DNA from: Hyphomicrobiales bacterium
GTDB taxonomy: Bacteria; Pseudomonadota; Alphaproteobacteria; Rhizobiales; Rhizobiaceae
Reading direction: 5' to 3'
Assembly (NCBI GenBank): GCA_900468805.1
Contig: UEIF01000009.1
Coordinates: forward strand, 62,001 to 126,000
Length of the DNA stretch: 64,000 nt
Shown: in pieces, positions 26,879 through 35,504 of the stretch
Layout of the letters: each line of letters starts with the position of its first letter
How positions within the stretch are numbered: position 1 is the first letter of the stretch
The notes under the pieces: generated by a model
The model's database searches: none
What the model saw: only the letters and a program-made list of their open reading frames with translations
Told to the model about the DNA's origin: nothing
Translations under genes and position numbers: made by a program

Positions 26879-27100
26879 ATGATCAGCCGTCACATCAAGC
26901 CCCGCGACGAAGCACTGACGTCGGTTGACCTCGCCAAATGCCAGAATGTGCTGGATGTGTTGAAGGCCGAGTTCGGGCTGGCCGATGAGGATGAGGAGGT
27001 GAGCCGTTCGGCGGCGATCATCATCGAACTCTACCGTCAGGGCGTGCATGACGAAGAGCAATTGAAGACGCTGGTCTTTGCCACTCGTGGCAAGATCTGA
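26879..27100 (+). CDS. Small soluble protein of unknown function
   Basis: The 73-residue protein (MISRHIKPRDEALTSVDLAK...) is acidic and helical, with a cluster ADEDEEVSRSAA mid-way and a basic end TRGKI. It has no signal or membrane helix. It lies 46 bases after the Crp/Fnr gene on the same strand and may be co-transcribed. I know no named domain, but the composition looks like a real small protein. Confidence 0.6.
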   Translation: MISRHIKPRDEALTSVDLAKCQNVLDVLKAEFGLADEDEEVSRSAAIIIELYRQGVHDEEQLKTLVFATRGKI

Positions 27101-27240
27101 GCCCAGCGCGTCTTCAATGTGGATGGATCGATCTGGTTTGCCGTCCGCCCAAATCCTACCTTTATCGCGCGCCATCAGCGCTGATGTTGCGATTGAAGGT
27201 CGCAGGCGCTGCTGTTAACCCGCCCGCATCAGGAGGTCCT

Positions 27241-27543
27241 ATGAGAAGTTTGATTATAGCAGCCGCTGTTTTGCTCCCCACGGCCGCCTTTGCCGTCGAG
27301 GCTGTGGAGGTCAATGCCCGCGACCATTCCTGCCGCGAGCTTGCGCAGATTATCCAGCAGAAAAAGGCAGTCTTTATTCGCATGGGCATAGGTGGCAGAA
27401 GCTTCCGATACCCGCCTGCGCAGTGCCGGTTAGGCGACAAATATAGTGTGGCCAGATTGCGGGCCGCCAACGGGGAGGTGTGCGTGCTCGACTACGAGTG
27501 CGTTTACGACCCGCAATCCTTCTACAACCGTTTTCCTAAATAG
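27241..27543 (+). CDS. Small periplasmic protein, unknown function
   Basis: The 100-residue protein has a clear signal peptide (SLIIAAAVLLPTAAFA) and a mature part of about 80 residues with four cysteines (HSCRELAQII, PAQCRLG, EVCVLDYECVYD), probably forming two disulphides. ATG 27241 sits behind a strong AGGAGGTCCT. No enzymatic motif is seen. It is convergent with the small gene at 27550. Confidence 0.78.
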   Translation: MRSLIIAAAVLLPTAAFAVEAVEVNARDHSCRELAQIIQQKKAVFIRMGIGGRSFRYPPAQCRLGDKYSVARLRAANGEVCVLDYECVYDPQSFYNRFPK

Positions 27544-27549
27544 TGCTTC

Positions 27550-27792
27550 TTATCGCTCCGCGGCGGCGGCATAGACGACCTGAAGCTCCCTCTGCACTGC
27601 ATCCATGAAGAGAGAGGCCTGTCGCGACAGTTCAGTATCGCTGCAGCCCTGTTCTCTCAAATTGGCCGCCAACCCGGCCATCTCCGACCGCCAGAAGCGG
27701 TTGGCGGCCTCGCCGTGAAGGTTCTGGAGGGCCTCGGCGCAGCGCCTTATCTCAGCTGTGCGGCGGTCGGCGGGAAACTGCAGAAGCGGCAT
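27550..27792 (-). CDS. DUF6074-like small protein
   Basis: The 80-residue protein opens LLQFPADRRTAEIRRCAEAL and continues RFWRSEMAGLAANLREQG, then FMDAVQRELQVVY. The 'PxxRR' start, central aromatic-Trp helix and C-terminal A-x-x-REL helix resemble the small DUF6074 proteins of rhizobia. ATG 27792 follows GGAG at 6 bases. No function is known. Confidence 0.68.
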   Translation of the reverse strand: MPLLQFPADRRTAEIRRCAEALQNLHGEAANRFWRSEMAGLAANLREQGCSDTELSRQASLFMDAVQRELQVVYAAAAER

Positions 27793-28013
27793 GCTATCTC
27801 CGTCATTGCTGGGCGAATCGCCAAGTGTCCCGCAGAATGGCTAGGAGTTCTTCACAAGTGGTGAAGCTGGTCGCAGAGATATGGTTCCTCATATGTGGCC
27901 TTTCCCTCAAGGGCAGCCGACATCACCGAAAATTGACAGGATGCTCTCTGGCAGCGGTCGCCGCCACGCCAAGCTATGTTAGAGTTCTCAGGATAACGCA
28001 GTGATGGGAAGTG

Positions 28014-28796
28014 ATGATGCTGACAACACTTGCGATACTCGCGAGCCTGTCCGGCGGCGCCGCCACGATCGCGCAATCGAGCCAAAACGAAGTCGACGCC
28101 GAATTGGTGCTGGCCGTCGATACGTCCCGCTCCATGGATTACGAAGAAGTCCGCATTCAGCGCGAGGGTTATGTCGAAGCGCTGCGGCACAAGGAGTTCC
28201 TCGACGCCGTGAAAGGAGGGCTGACCGGGCGGATCGCCATCAGCTATTTCGAATGGGCCGGCTATGTCGTACCAGGCTCCGTCCTCGACTGGCAGGTGAT
28301 CGAAACGGAAAAGGATGCGCTGGATTTCGCCGACAAGCTGGACGCGAGGCCGATCGCCACCCAGCGCCGCACATCCATATCTGCCGCGATCGTTCAGGGC
28401 GTCGCGATGCTTGCCGCCAGCCCCTATAAAAGCAATCGGGAAGTGATCGATATTTCGGGAGATGGTCCCAACAATTCCGGGGATCCCGTCACGCCCGCCC
28501 GCGATGTGGCTTTGGGGGCAGGCATCGTCATCAATGGCCTTGCCATCATGCTGCGACCATCCGATGTGCCCGAGGGGCTCGACAAATATTACGGTGACTG
28601 CGTGATCGGCGGCCCCGGCTCCTTCGTTTTGCCTGTCCATAAGATCGAGGATTTTGCCGTTGCTGTTCGCCGGAAGCTGGTCTGGGAAATCAGTGGGCTC
28701 GAACCGCCGGCACAGATCCGCAAAATTGCGATGAACCAGCCGACAACGGACTGCCTTGTTGGCGAGAAGCTTTGGCAGAATTTCTTCGACCGCTAG
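28014..28796 (+). CDS. DUF1194 (von Willebrand A-like) secreted protein
   Basis: The protein of 260 residues has a short signal peptide (LAILASLSGGAATIAQ) and a VWA-like fold with a MIDAS-type DTSRSMDYEE (about residues 36-45) and ISGDGPNNSGDPV in the second half. This matches DUF1194, a family of predicted periplasmic proteins of unknown role. VWA folds bind metal ions and protein partners. The start is one of ATG 28014/28017 after GGGAAGTG. Its neighbours run the other way, so it forms a single-gene unit. Confidence 0.85.
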   Translation: MMLTTLAILASLSGGAATIAQSSQNEVDAELVLAVDTSRSMDYEEVRIQREGYVEALRHKEFLDAVKGGLTGRIAISYFEWAGYVVPGSVLDWQVIETEKDALDFADKLDARPIATQRRTSISAAIVQGVAMLAASPYKSNREVIDISGDGPNNSGDPVTPARDVALGAGIVINGLAIMLRPSDVPEGLDKYYGDCVIGGPGSFVLPVHKIEDFAVAVRRKLVWEISGLEPPAQIRKIAMNQPTTDCLVGEKLWQNFFDR

Positions 28797-28812
28797 CCTC
28801 CCACCCCAGAGA

Positions 28813-29733
28813 CTATCGAGACGCCTGCAGGTCTGCAGCCTGATGCAACCGTGGCAGAACTTCCCGTGCGATGATCTCAAGATCGCTGAGAGCCTTGCGC
28901 CCATTGACGAGCAGGCTGAAGGCAACGTGGTGAACGCCGAGATTGCGGAGGGCGGCGAGAGCTGCAAGCAATCCCTCTGGTCCGGCTCGATATCCGAGAT
29001 TGATCTCGTCGATATGGTCTGATGGCGTATCCAGGAGATCGAGGGCCATGGCCTGACCCAGGCCCCGGAATTCGGTGTTCGTGCGCTGTACCGCCCCATG
29101 CCAGAGGGCTATCCGGTCCTTCTGTACGCCAAGGGGCCGGTGATAGGTCATCCAGGCGCCGGCGTTCCTGGCGATCCATTCGAGTGATTGCGAGGACGAA
29201 CCCACGGCGACCAGTGGAATGCGACGCCCGCTGCGCGGACGGATATCGAACTGGTCCTCACCTGTCTGCGAGCCGACATGGCCGTCAAGCGCATTGGCGA
29301 GTGCAGCCCAGTGGGACCGAAACAATTCGCGCCGGTCGTCGACATTGCGGTCGAAGGCCGCGAACTCCGACGGACGGTCGCCGGAACCAAGGCCGAGAAC
29401 GAACCTGCCCGATGATAGGATGTCCATCGACAGGGCCGCTTTGGCAACATGAAGCGGATGGCGCAAGGGTAGAACGATTGCGCCGGTCGCCAATGCGATC
29501 GACTGGGTGGATGCGGCGAGCGCACCAAGGAGCACCCATGGATCGGAATGCCCGACGGGATCCGGATAGGTCGGACTGTTCAAGGGGACGTCTCGAACCC
29601 AGATTGCCGAGAAGCCGAGCTCATCGGCGCGGCGCGCAAGCTCCAGCTGAAGGCCGAAGTCGATGTCGTGCCGCTCTCGCTCCTGCATGGGGAGAACGAC
29701 ACCGATCGTCAGCCGTGAATTTTTAAAGAGCAT
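28813..29733 (-). CDS. Luciferase-like flavin-dependent oxidoreductase (LLM class)
   Basis: The 306-residue protein shows the bacterial luciferase-like monooxygenase TIM barrel: FGLQLELARRADELGFSAIW near residue 27, TGAIVLPLRHPLHVAKAALS near 84 and the phosphate-binding FVLGLGSGDRPSEF near 112. These enzymes use FMNH2 or F420 to oxidise small substrates. The ATG at 29733 has a weak GGAAATG upstream. It is unlinked to any pathway here, so the substrate is unknown. Confidence 0.88.
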   Translation of the reverse strand: MLFKNSRLTIGVVLPMQERERHDIDFGLQLELARRADELGFSAIWVRDVPLNSPTYPDPVGHSDPWVLLGALAASTQSIALATGAIVLPLRHPLHVAKAALSMDILSSGRFVLGLGSGDRPSEFAAFDRNVDDRRELFRSHWAALANALDGHVGSQTGEDQFDIRPRSGRRIPLVAVGSSSQSLEWIARNAGAWMTYHRPLGVQKDRIALWHGAVQRTNTEFRGLGQAMALDLLDTPSDHIDEINLGYRAGPEGLLAALAALRNLGVHHVAFSLLVNGRKALSDLEIIAREVLPRLHQAADLQASR

Positions 29734-29806
29734 CAGTCATTTCCAGCGCTGCCCGCCTGCACTTGGGTCATCCGGGCAGGCTTTACAATAGGATGAGACA
29801 CTGCTG

Positions 29807-30118
29807 CTACCAGAGGGCGACCGGTGCCCTCGCGAGAAACTGTTCGAGGGCGGAAGCGACCGCGGGGGCGAAGGCCACCATCTCCTCATGGGCGGCGAAG
29901 ACGAGCAGCCCCAGCAGCGAAATCACCGATCCGACTTCCAGCGCAGAGATCGGTTTGGCCGAGTCCATTGGAAGGCTCGTGGGTAGAGCGACGATGGGTG
30001 GCCGGATCGCATTCTGTCTGTTGTCGTTTGCGGGGTGGAACAGACGGACAGGACGAGGGTGAGCGAGACGGAATTTACTGCATATTCCAGGATAGGTTTC
30101 GCAGACTGAACTAGACAT
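29807..30118 (-). CDS. Possible small membrane protein with PANDN motif
   Basis: The 103-residue frame has a basic N-terminal half with HPANDNRQNA, a motif frequent in small rhizobial proteins, and one hydrophobic segment (VGSVISLLGLLVFAAHEEM, about 62-80). AGGGG lies about ten bases before the ATG. Coding seems likelier than not, but no family is recognised. Confidence 0.45.
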   Translation of the reverse strand: MSSSVCETYPGICSKFRLAHPRPVRLFHPANDNRQNAIRPPIVALPTSLPMDSAKPISALEVGSVISLLGLLVFAAHEEMVAFAPAVASALEQFLARAPVALW

Positions 30119-30374
30119 CGAATGTGCCCCTGATCGGCTTCGGAGGATTTAAGGGGTCACGTGGGGCTTCGCCAGGCCTCCTGCAACTATACTCTCGGAT
30201 AGGAAGCTGCCTCAGAAGAAGCCATCAGTCTGCCTAGTCATGCGCTTTATGCATAGGTGAACTGTAGTCTGAACGCTACTCATTCTCGCAGCCCCATATT
30301 ATATATTTCTCATCAAAGCGAACGAAGCGCCGCTACCTGGCAGCTGTCGCTGGACCCACGGAAAGGGGATTAAA
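30119..30374. other. Intergenic region before the DUF1127 gene
   Basis: About 255 bases without a supported gene. It should contain the promoter of the small DUF1127 gene; the AT-rich stretch near 30295-30312 is a candidate, but I cannot fix the boxes. Confidence 0.4.
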
Positions 30375-30521
30375 ATGAGCATCGCACGCACTTTCAATAA
30401 CTGGCGCAAGTATCGTCAAACCGTTACTGAGCTTGGCCGTATGTCGAGCCGTGAGCTCAACGACCTCGGTATTGCACGTGGCGACATCCGTGACGTTGCA
30501 CGTGCAGCTATCGGTCGCTAA
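30375..30521 (+). CDS. DUF1127 small arginine-rich protein
   Basis: This 48-residue protein starts MSIARTFNNWRKYRQTV and ends with the typical DUF1127 (YjiS-like) motif SSRELNDLGIARGDIRDVAR. Short DUF1127 proteins in Agrobacterium and other alphaproteobacteria are known to affect phosphate and carbon metabolism and RNA turnover and act through their Arg-rich helix. AAAGGGGA precedes the ATG and a strong terminator follows, so it is a monocistronic unit. It stands 180 bases before a probable regulatory RNA. Confidence 0.92.
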   Translation: MSIARTFNNWRKYRQTVTELGRMSSRELNDLGIARGDIRDVARAAIGR

Positions 30522-30543
30522 TTCCAGTTCTTAATGAATGCCT

Positions 30544-30578
30544 AACGCGCTCGCCTGACGAAGGGGAGCGCGTTTTTC
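30544..30578 (+). terminator. Terminator of the DUF1127 gene
   Basis: The stem AACGCGCTC / GAGCGCGTT (30544-30552 and 30566-30574) runs into a T-tract (to 30577). It lies 22 bases after the DUF1127 stop. Confidence 0.88.
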
Positions 30579-30704
30579 GTTTCGCTTAAGCCTTTCGGTT
30601 AACGCATAGCGGATGGCAGGTTTGCAAATCTATGCCTGGAAGACCGGCAGCGATCGACCTACATCCCAGTTCAACGAAGTGATGAAACTTCTCCCTCGTC
30701 GCTT

Positions 30705-30827
30705 TGTCCGAGACGTGGCTTACCTCCTCCCAAGCCAGCGTCTACGTGGTGGCTCCTCCTTCGGCCGCCACGCGTCATAAAAGGCGTCTGCTGGATCTCT
30801 CCTCCCCCGGCAGGCGCCTTGTTTTTT
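30705..30827 (+). ncRNA. alpha-r14 / NfeR1-like small RNA with three anti-Shine-Dalgarno loops
   Basis: Three consecutive hairpins can be drawn. Hairpin 1 (30711-30743) pairs AGACG-TGGCTT with AAGCCA-CGTCT around the loop ACCTCCTCCC. Hairpin 2 (30745-30772) pairs CGTGGTGGC with GCCGCCACG around TCCTCCTTCG. Hairpin 3 (30781-30820) pairs AAGGCG and CTGC with GCAG and CGCCTT around a loop with CTCTCCTCCCCC, then six T, making the terminator. Three unpaired CCTCCT/CTCCTCCC loops are the hallmark of the rhizobial alpha-r14 family, about 115-125 nt, whose member NfeR1 of Sinorhizobium acts in osmoadaptation and nodulation by pairing to ribosome sites. The 5' end is set from the family length; no firm promoter was seen. 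Confidence 0.85.
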
Positions 30828-30936
30828 AGGCAATAGCCTCAGGCACCAGTCGTCCCGACAAGCTGATTTTCAAGGTTCCGCGATCACCACCAAGGATTGG
30901 TGGGCACGCTGTGTCTGCATTGTATAAACATGATAA

Positions 30937-31980
30937 TTGAACTCATGTTATTTTTGGCTTAGAAGCCGGTATGAAAAGCTCGCGATCGCCCACAGATGGC
31001 CATCAGGGCAATGGCTGCAGCGGGGTGTTTCCCGTACTTCTGACGGGCACGACGTCATTCGTGTCGAGCAAGGATGGATCCCTACGTTGAGTTTCTGGCA
31101 TTCCATGGTTTGGCACACTGAAGGCATTCGGGTCACGGCGCCGGCCAAATGGCGTCAGTTCGACGGGCTCGTCAGCGTCTTCTGGGAAGCCGAAAGTCAA
31201 TCCGGGGCGCGGGGCTATTATCTCTCAGACGATCCGCGCATCATGATTTTCTTCAGCGATGTCTCGTCGCAGATCCGCATGTCGAACCGGGATGGCGATT
31301 TTCCGCAGCATTACAGGCCTATGACGCGAGCGGTCTATGTTCCGCCTGGCATGCCGATGTGGACGACGAGCGGCAGCACGCATCGCTTCTCGCACCTCAA
31401 TCTGCATATGCACAAAGACCGGCTGCTGCGATACCTCGCGCCTTCGGTCGGTAATTCCGCGGCGATGACGGCATTGCGCAACCCGGTCGAAGTGCAGGAT
31501 ACCGGAGCCATCGAAACGCTTGGCCGGCTTGTCGTCGACGAGGTCGCCAGCCCGTCGAAACACGAGATCTATGGTGAAAGCCTCGTCGGCAGTATCGTCA
31601 GCGGTCTGCTGGATATTCCTCTGCAGGCAGCCCAACAGCCGAACGGGCGGCTGACACAGGCGCAGATGAACAGGCTGATCGCCCGCGTCGACGGGCCGAG
31701 CGACTGCCGTCTGACCGTAGCCGAAATGGCAGAGACGGTCGGCCTGTCGGAAAGCTGGTTTTCCAATGTCTTTAAGCACACGACCGGCAAGACGCCGCTG
31801 CAATGGCAGCTCGGCAAACGTATCGACCATGCCAAACGGCTACTCACCGAAAGCGAGCTTGCCGTCGCCGATATCGCCGCCCAGCTCGGTTTTTCCGATC
31901 AGGCGCATCTGACCAAGGTCTTCCGCCAGATCGCCGGCGACACACCCGCTGCCTGGCGGCGGATGCAGCAGCTCCGCTAA
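30937..31980 (+). CDS. AraC-family regulator in the siderophore region
   Basis: The C-terminal 100 residues hold two AraC helix-turn-helices (LTVAEMAETVGLSESWFSNV and VADIAAQLGFSDQAHLTKVF), and the rest is a sensor domain without an obvious cupin motif. The protein is about 347 residues. Its start is doubtful: the only long frame begins with TTG at 30937 and has no ribosome site, and the next ATG is at about 31108. It is convergent with the TonB-receptor gene. AraC proteins beside siderophore receptors often sense the ferric siderophore and activate uptake (PchR/RhrA types); that role here is inferred. Confidence 0.85.
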   Translation: MNSCYFWLRSRYEKLAIAHRWPSGQWLQRGVSRTSDGHDVIRVEQGWIPTLSFWHSMVWHTEGIRVTAPAKWRQFDGLVSVFWEAESQSGARGYYLSDDPRIMIFFSDVSSQIRMSNRDGDFPQHYRPMTRAVYVPPGMPMWTTSGSTHRFSHLNLHMHKDRLLRYLAPSVGNSAAMTALRNPVEVQDTGAIETLGRLVVDEVASPSKHEIYGESLVGSIVSGLLDIPLQAAQQPNGRLTQAQMNRLIARVDGPSDCRLTVAEMAETVGLSESWFSNVFKHTTGKTPLQWQLGKRIDHAKRLLTESELAVADIAAQLGFSDQAHLTKVFRQIAGDTPAAWRRMQQLR

Positions 31981-31985
31981 AACTC

Positions 31986-32021
31986 AAAAAACAATCCCGC
32001 CCGCAAGGATGCGGACGGGAT
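31986..32021 (-). terminator. Terminator between convergent AraC and receptor genes
   Basis: On the minus strand ATCCCG-t-CCGC pairs with GCGG-g-CGGGAT around a 6-base loop and is followed by TTGTTTTTTG. It ends the receptor transcript and may also serve the AraC gene. Confidence 0.8.
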
Positions 32022-32028
32022 CGGCCGA

Positions 32029-34158
32029 TTACCAGGTCTGGCGCAACGTCGCATAGATCGCGCGGCCCGGATTGTAGAAATCCGCGCCAAAGCCGCCATA
32101 GGCGACATGCTTCTCATCAAAGAGGTTGCTGACATTCACATCGAAGGATGTGTGTTCCTGGATCTTGTAGCTGAAGGCGGCATCGAAGGCGATGTTGCTG
32201 CCCGTCGACTGGGTGTTTGCGTCGTTGAAGTAGTAGGAGCCGGTATAACGCGCGCCGAGGCCGAAGTTCATGTCGCCGCGGAAGCCGTTGCCGGGGATGC
32301 CGTAATTGACCCAGAGCGAGGCGGTTTGATTGGGCACGAAGGACATTTCGTTGCCCTCGTTGCCCAGCGTGCCATTCTCGACGATATCCGAGACCATGTA
32401 GGAATAGGCGGCTGTCAGGCTGATATTGTCGGTGACTTCAGCCTTGGCCTCGAGATCGATACCGCGCACGCGAACCTCGCCAATCGTCTCCTGGAAGCCG
32501 GTCGCCGGATTTGTGCGAGTGATGTTGTTCTTGGTCAGGTCATAGACTGCCAGACTGAAGAGGGCAGGGAATTCGTCGGGCCGGTATTTGACGCCGACTT
32601 CCCATTGTTCGCCGCGCTCGGGATCAAGCGTCAGCGAGGCTGGCAGGACCGATTCCGCGTAGCTGACATAGGTCGCCACCTGATCCGTGATCTTGTAGCT
32701 CAACGCGGCGCGCTTGGTGAACTCGCTGAGATCGGCGTCAGTCGTCGAGCCCGCCATGTTGTTCTGCTGCTGAAGGTCGAGCCAGTCGTTGCGCAGGCCG
32801 ACTGAGGCGGTCAGCTTGTCGAAGAAGGTCAGGTCCTGCTGCAAGTAGAGGCCCGTGGTCTTCTGGTCATTTGTCAGGCTTTGGTAGAGCGGAACCGAAG
32901 TCGGTGCGCCGGTATAGACGGGGTTTGTCCAGTCGATGCCGGGCGCGCCGCCGAAATAGCCGTCATTGTCGGATCGCAGATTGTTGTACTGCAGGCCGAC
33001 GAGGCTGCGGCTGTCGATGTCCTCGAAACTCGTCTCATATTGCAGGCGGGTATCGATGATGAAGTTCTCGGCCGCCTGGTCATTGGCGAAGAAGGCGCGG
33101 TCGGCGATGGTCGAACCGTTCGTCGGCGTTGCCGAGATATAGGCATAGCCGAAATTGCTCTTGGTATTGCTGTAGCGCGCATTCGAGCTGAAGGTCAGGC
33201 CCGAGCCGAAGTCATGATCGAACATGACGCTCAGCGTGTTTCTGTTGACGTCGCGGTAGTTAAAGTCAGGCTCGCCGAAGAAACGGCTTCTGGCAAAATC
33301 CGAGCCGACCGGATGGCCGCCGCTGCCGGGAACGCCGTTCTTGTCCAGATGGTCATAGACCACAGTCAGGTTGGTGTCGGCGCTCGGGCGCCAGGTCAGG
33401 CCGCCCATGAAGAAGTTCTCGTCGTCCTGCGAGTAGTCATATTCCTCGTCGGCACGCTTCACTTTGCCGGTGATGCGGTAGGAGAAGGTATCGTCCTCGG
33501 TGATGTTGTCGCCGAAATCGATGCCGGTTTCACGATGATCGAAGGAGCCGCCTGTCACATAGGCCTCGCCGAAGCGCTCGCTCTTCGGGCGCTTGGTCAC
33601 GAAGTTGACCGCGCCGCCGGGATCGGAAACACCGAAGGTGGTGGAATTGGCGCCCTTCAGCACCTCCACACGCTCGAAGGCGAAGGGCTCTTCACGGATC
33701 CCGCCGAAGGGATCGCCGAGCGTCAGGCCGTCGCGATAGGTATAGGCATCGAAGCCACGGATCTTGAAGTAGTCGAAGCGGTCGTCCGAGCCATAGAAGT
33801 CGGTCGTGACGCCGGATGTATATTGCAGAACCTGTTCGGTATCTTGGGCGCCGCGCTCCTGGATTTCCTTTGACGTAATGACGGAGACGGAGGCCGGCGT
33901 ATCGAGAAGATCGGTCGCCATGCCATTGCCACTGATGGTCTTGGTCGCGACGATCGATTTCGAGTCATTGTCGGTATCAAGGCCGCTGCCCTGGATGACG
34001 ATCGGCGCGAGAGTGGTGACCGTATTGGAATTCCCGCTGTCCTGACCGAGCACCGCGCCAGGTGCGAGGGCGACAAGCGCGGTGCAACCGAGAAGGACCG
34101 CATTCCGGTAGCGGAGGAGGGTCTGTCGCGAGTGAGCGCTTGTTCTTTCGATGTCCAT
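32029..34158 (-). CDS. TonB-dependent siderophore receptor (FhuA/FoxA type)
   Basis: The protein of about 709 residues has a long signal peptide (AVLLGCTALVALAPGAVLGQ) and a plug domain of about 150 residues (DTPASVSVITSKEIQERGAQ; FKIRGFDAYTYRDGL; GANSTTFGVSDPGGAVNFVT). A 22-strand barrel follows, ending in the required aromatic residue (YATLRQTW). It takes ferric siderophores across the outer membrane using TonB/ExbBD energy. The N-terminal signalling extension of FecA-type receptors is absent. ATG 34158 is preferred over a GTG two codons upstream. It is divergent from the ferric-siderophore importer, so the two probably share one substrate, of hydroxamate type by resemblance. Confidence 0.93.
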   Translation of the reverse strand: MDIERTSAHSRQTLLRYRNAVLLGCTALVALAPGAVLGQDSGNSNTVTTLAPIVIQGSGLDTDNDSKSIVATKTISGNGMATDLLDTPASVSVITSKEIQERGAQDTEQVLQYTSGVTTDFYGSDDRFDYFKIRGFDAYTYRDGLTLGDPFGGIREEPFAFERVEVLKGANSTTFGVSDPGGAVNFVTKRPKSERFGEAYVTGGSFDHRETGIDFGDNITEDDTFSYRITGKVKRADEEYDYSQDDENFFMGGLTWRPSADTNLTVVYDHLDKNGVPGSGGHPVGSDFARSRFFGEPDFNYRDVNRNTLSVMFDHDFGSGLTFSSNARYSNTKSNFGYAYISATPTNGSTIADRAFFANDQAAENFIIDTRLQYETSFEDIDSRSLVGLQYNNLRSDNDGYFGGAPGIDWTNPVYTGAPTSVPLYQSLTNDQKTTGLYLQQDLTFFDKLTASVGLRNDWLDLQQQNNMAGSTTDADLSEFTKRAALSYKITDQVATYVSYAESVLPASLTLDPERGEQWEVGVKYRPDEFPALFSLAVYDLTKNNITRTNPATGFQETIGEVRVRGIDLEAKAEVTDNISLTAAYSYMVSDIVENGTLGNEGNEMSFVPNQTASLWVNYGIPGNGFRGDMNFGLGARYTGSYYFNDANTQSTGSNIAFDAAFSYKIQEHTSFDVNVSNLFDEKHVAYGGFGADFYNPGRAIYATLRQTW

Positions 34159-34447
34159 GTTCACGTTCCAGAAGTTGGTGTCGCCGTTGCGGCCCTTCGA
34201 CAGGGGGTGCCGAATGGAATGCCGGTTTGGGGGTCGGTCTGAACGGCATGTCGGCAGTCGGTGCGAACGAGAGATTTACCCACGGACCGGCAGTCGGAAT
34301 GGTTGGTTCGATGTCCCCTGCGACTGCTACTAACTTGAGCGCAGTTGTCCAGTATTGTAAATTTCCCGGGTTTTGTAGGATCCTACGGAAATCTCAGCGC
34401 TGTAGCCCCGAAGCGGCGCCATGACCGTTGACGCAACTAGATTAACC
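34159..34447. other. Divergent promoter region, receptor versus importer
   Basis: The 330 bases between the receptor and the importer hold the iron-type operator at 34448 and, on the receptor side, a weaker half-matching site at 34336-34350 (TGA-N9-TCC). No gene is supported here. Confidence 0.5.
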
Positions 34448-34462
34448 TGAAAGTGGAGGTCA
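34448..34462. promoter_or_regulatory. Iron-responsive (IRO-type) operator
   Basis: The sequence TGA-AAGTGGAGG-TCA is an exact TGA-N9-TCA, the core of the IRO box bound by RirA, the Rrf2-family iron repressor of rhizobia. It lies 26 bases before the start of the ferric-siderophore binding-protein gene, the right place to repress it when iron is ample. The motif is short, so chance is not excluded. Confidence 0.55.
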
Positions 34463-34487
34463 ACTTAAAACTGGCGGAGTTTGCACA

Positions 34488-35504
34488 ATGCTGCGCTTTT
34501 TGCTTCTGGCCGCAAAACTGGCGGTAACCTGTGTCTGGCTGATTGCCGCTACGTCCGGCAGCGTTTGGGCTGACGCGAGCACGGTCTATCCTGTTACCAT
34601 CAAGCATGCCTTTGGCACGACGGTCATTAACAAGACGCCGGAGCGGGTCGCGACGGTCGCCTGGGCCAATCACGAAGTGCCGCTGGCACTCGGCATCGTG
34701 CCTGTCGGTTTTGCTGCTGCCAATTTCGGCGATGACAACGGTGACGGACTGCTGCCCTGGGTGGCCGACAAGCTCAAGGAGTTGCATGCCGAAAAGCCTG
34801 TCTTGTTCGACGAAGGCGATGGTATCGATTTCGAAGCGGTCGCAGCCACCCGGCCGGATGTGATTCTGGCCGCCTATTCCGGTCTCAGCCAGTCGGACTA
34901 CGATACGCTGAGCCAGATTGCGCCGGTCGTTGCCTATCCGGAGGCGCCCTGGTCGACCGACTGGCGCGAGATGATTCGCCTCGACAGTGCCGGGCTCGGC
35001 ATGGCCGCAGAAGGCGAAGCATTGATCAAGAAGATCGAGGGCGAAATATCAGAGACCGTCGCCGGCCATCCCGAACTGCAGGGTAAATCGGCGATGTTCA
35101 TCACCCATCTCAACGCGACCGATCTCAGCACCGTCAATTTCTACACGACCAACGATACGCGCGTGAAATTCTTCGCCGATCTCGGGCTGAAGTCTCCAAA
35201 GAGCGTCGTCGAAGCCTCGGTTCCGGGGAAATTCGCAGACTCGATCAGCGCCGAACGCATCGATTCGTTCGATGATGTCGATATCGTCGTCACCTACGGA
35301 AACCAGCAACTGCTCGAAGCGCTGGAGAAAAATCCGCTTATGGCCAGAATGCCGGCTGTTTCAAAGGGCGCGCTGGTGACGCTCGGCCGCAACCCGGTCG
35401 GCACCGCCGCCAACCCGACGCCGCTGTCGATCTCCTGGGTCCTCAAGGATTACGTGGCACTACTCGCAGACGCCGCCAGAAAGTCTCTCAGCAAACCCCA
35501 ATGA
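34488..35504 (+). CDS. Ferric-siderophore ABC transporter binding protein
   Basis: The 338-residue protein has a signal peptide (WLIAATSGSVWA) and a type III periplasmic-binding fold with one spanning helix: YPVTIKHAFGTTVINKTPERV near residue 33, FEAVAATRPDVILAAYSGLS near 113 and ISWVLKDYVALLADAARK at the end. The FhuD/FepB/FecB group delivers ferric siderophores to a FecCD permease. ATG 34488 has GGAG nine bases upstream. It heads a five-gene run with overlapping ATGA junctions and follows the IRO-type operator. Confidence 0.92.
   Translation: MLRFLLLAAKLAVTCVWLIAATSGSVWADASTVYPVTIKHAFGTTVINKTPERVATVAWANHEVPLALGIVPVGFAAANFGDDNGDGLLPWVADKLKELHAEKPVLFDEGDGIDFEAVAATRPDVILAAYSGLSQSDYDTLSQIAPVVAYPEAPWSTDWREMIRLDSAGLGMAAEGEALIKKIEGEISETVAGHPELQGKSAMFITHLNATDLSTVNFYTTNDTRVKFFADLGLKSPKSVVEASVPGKFADSISAERIDSFDDVDIVVTYGNQQLLEALEKNPLMARMPAVSKGALVTLGRNPVGTAANPTPLSISWVLKDYVALLADAARKSLSKPQ

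Noticed and set aside
27852..29099. 415-codon minus-strand frame across the DUF1194 gene
   Set aside because: It is antisense to DUF1194 and to part of the flavin monooxygenase and has no recognisable sequence.
34336..34350. TGA-N9-TCC as a full second IRO box
   Set aside because: One base deviates from TGA-N9-TCA, so I list it only as a near-match within a finding.
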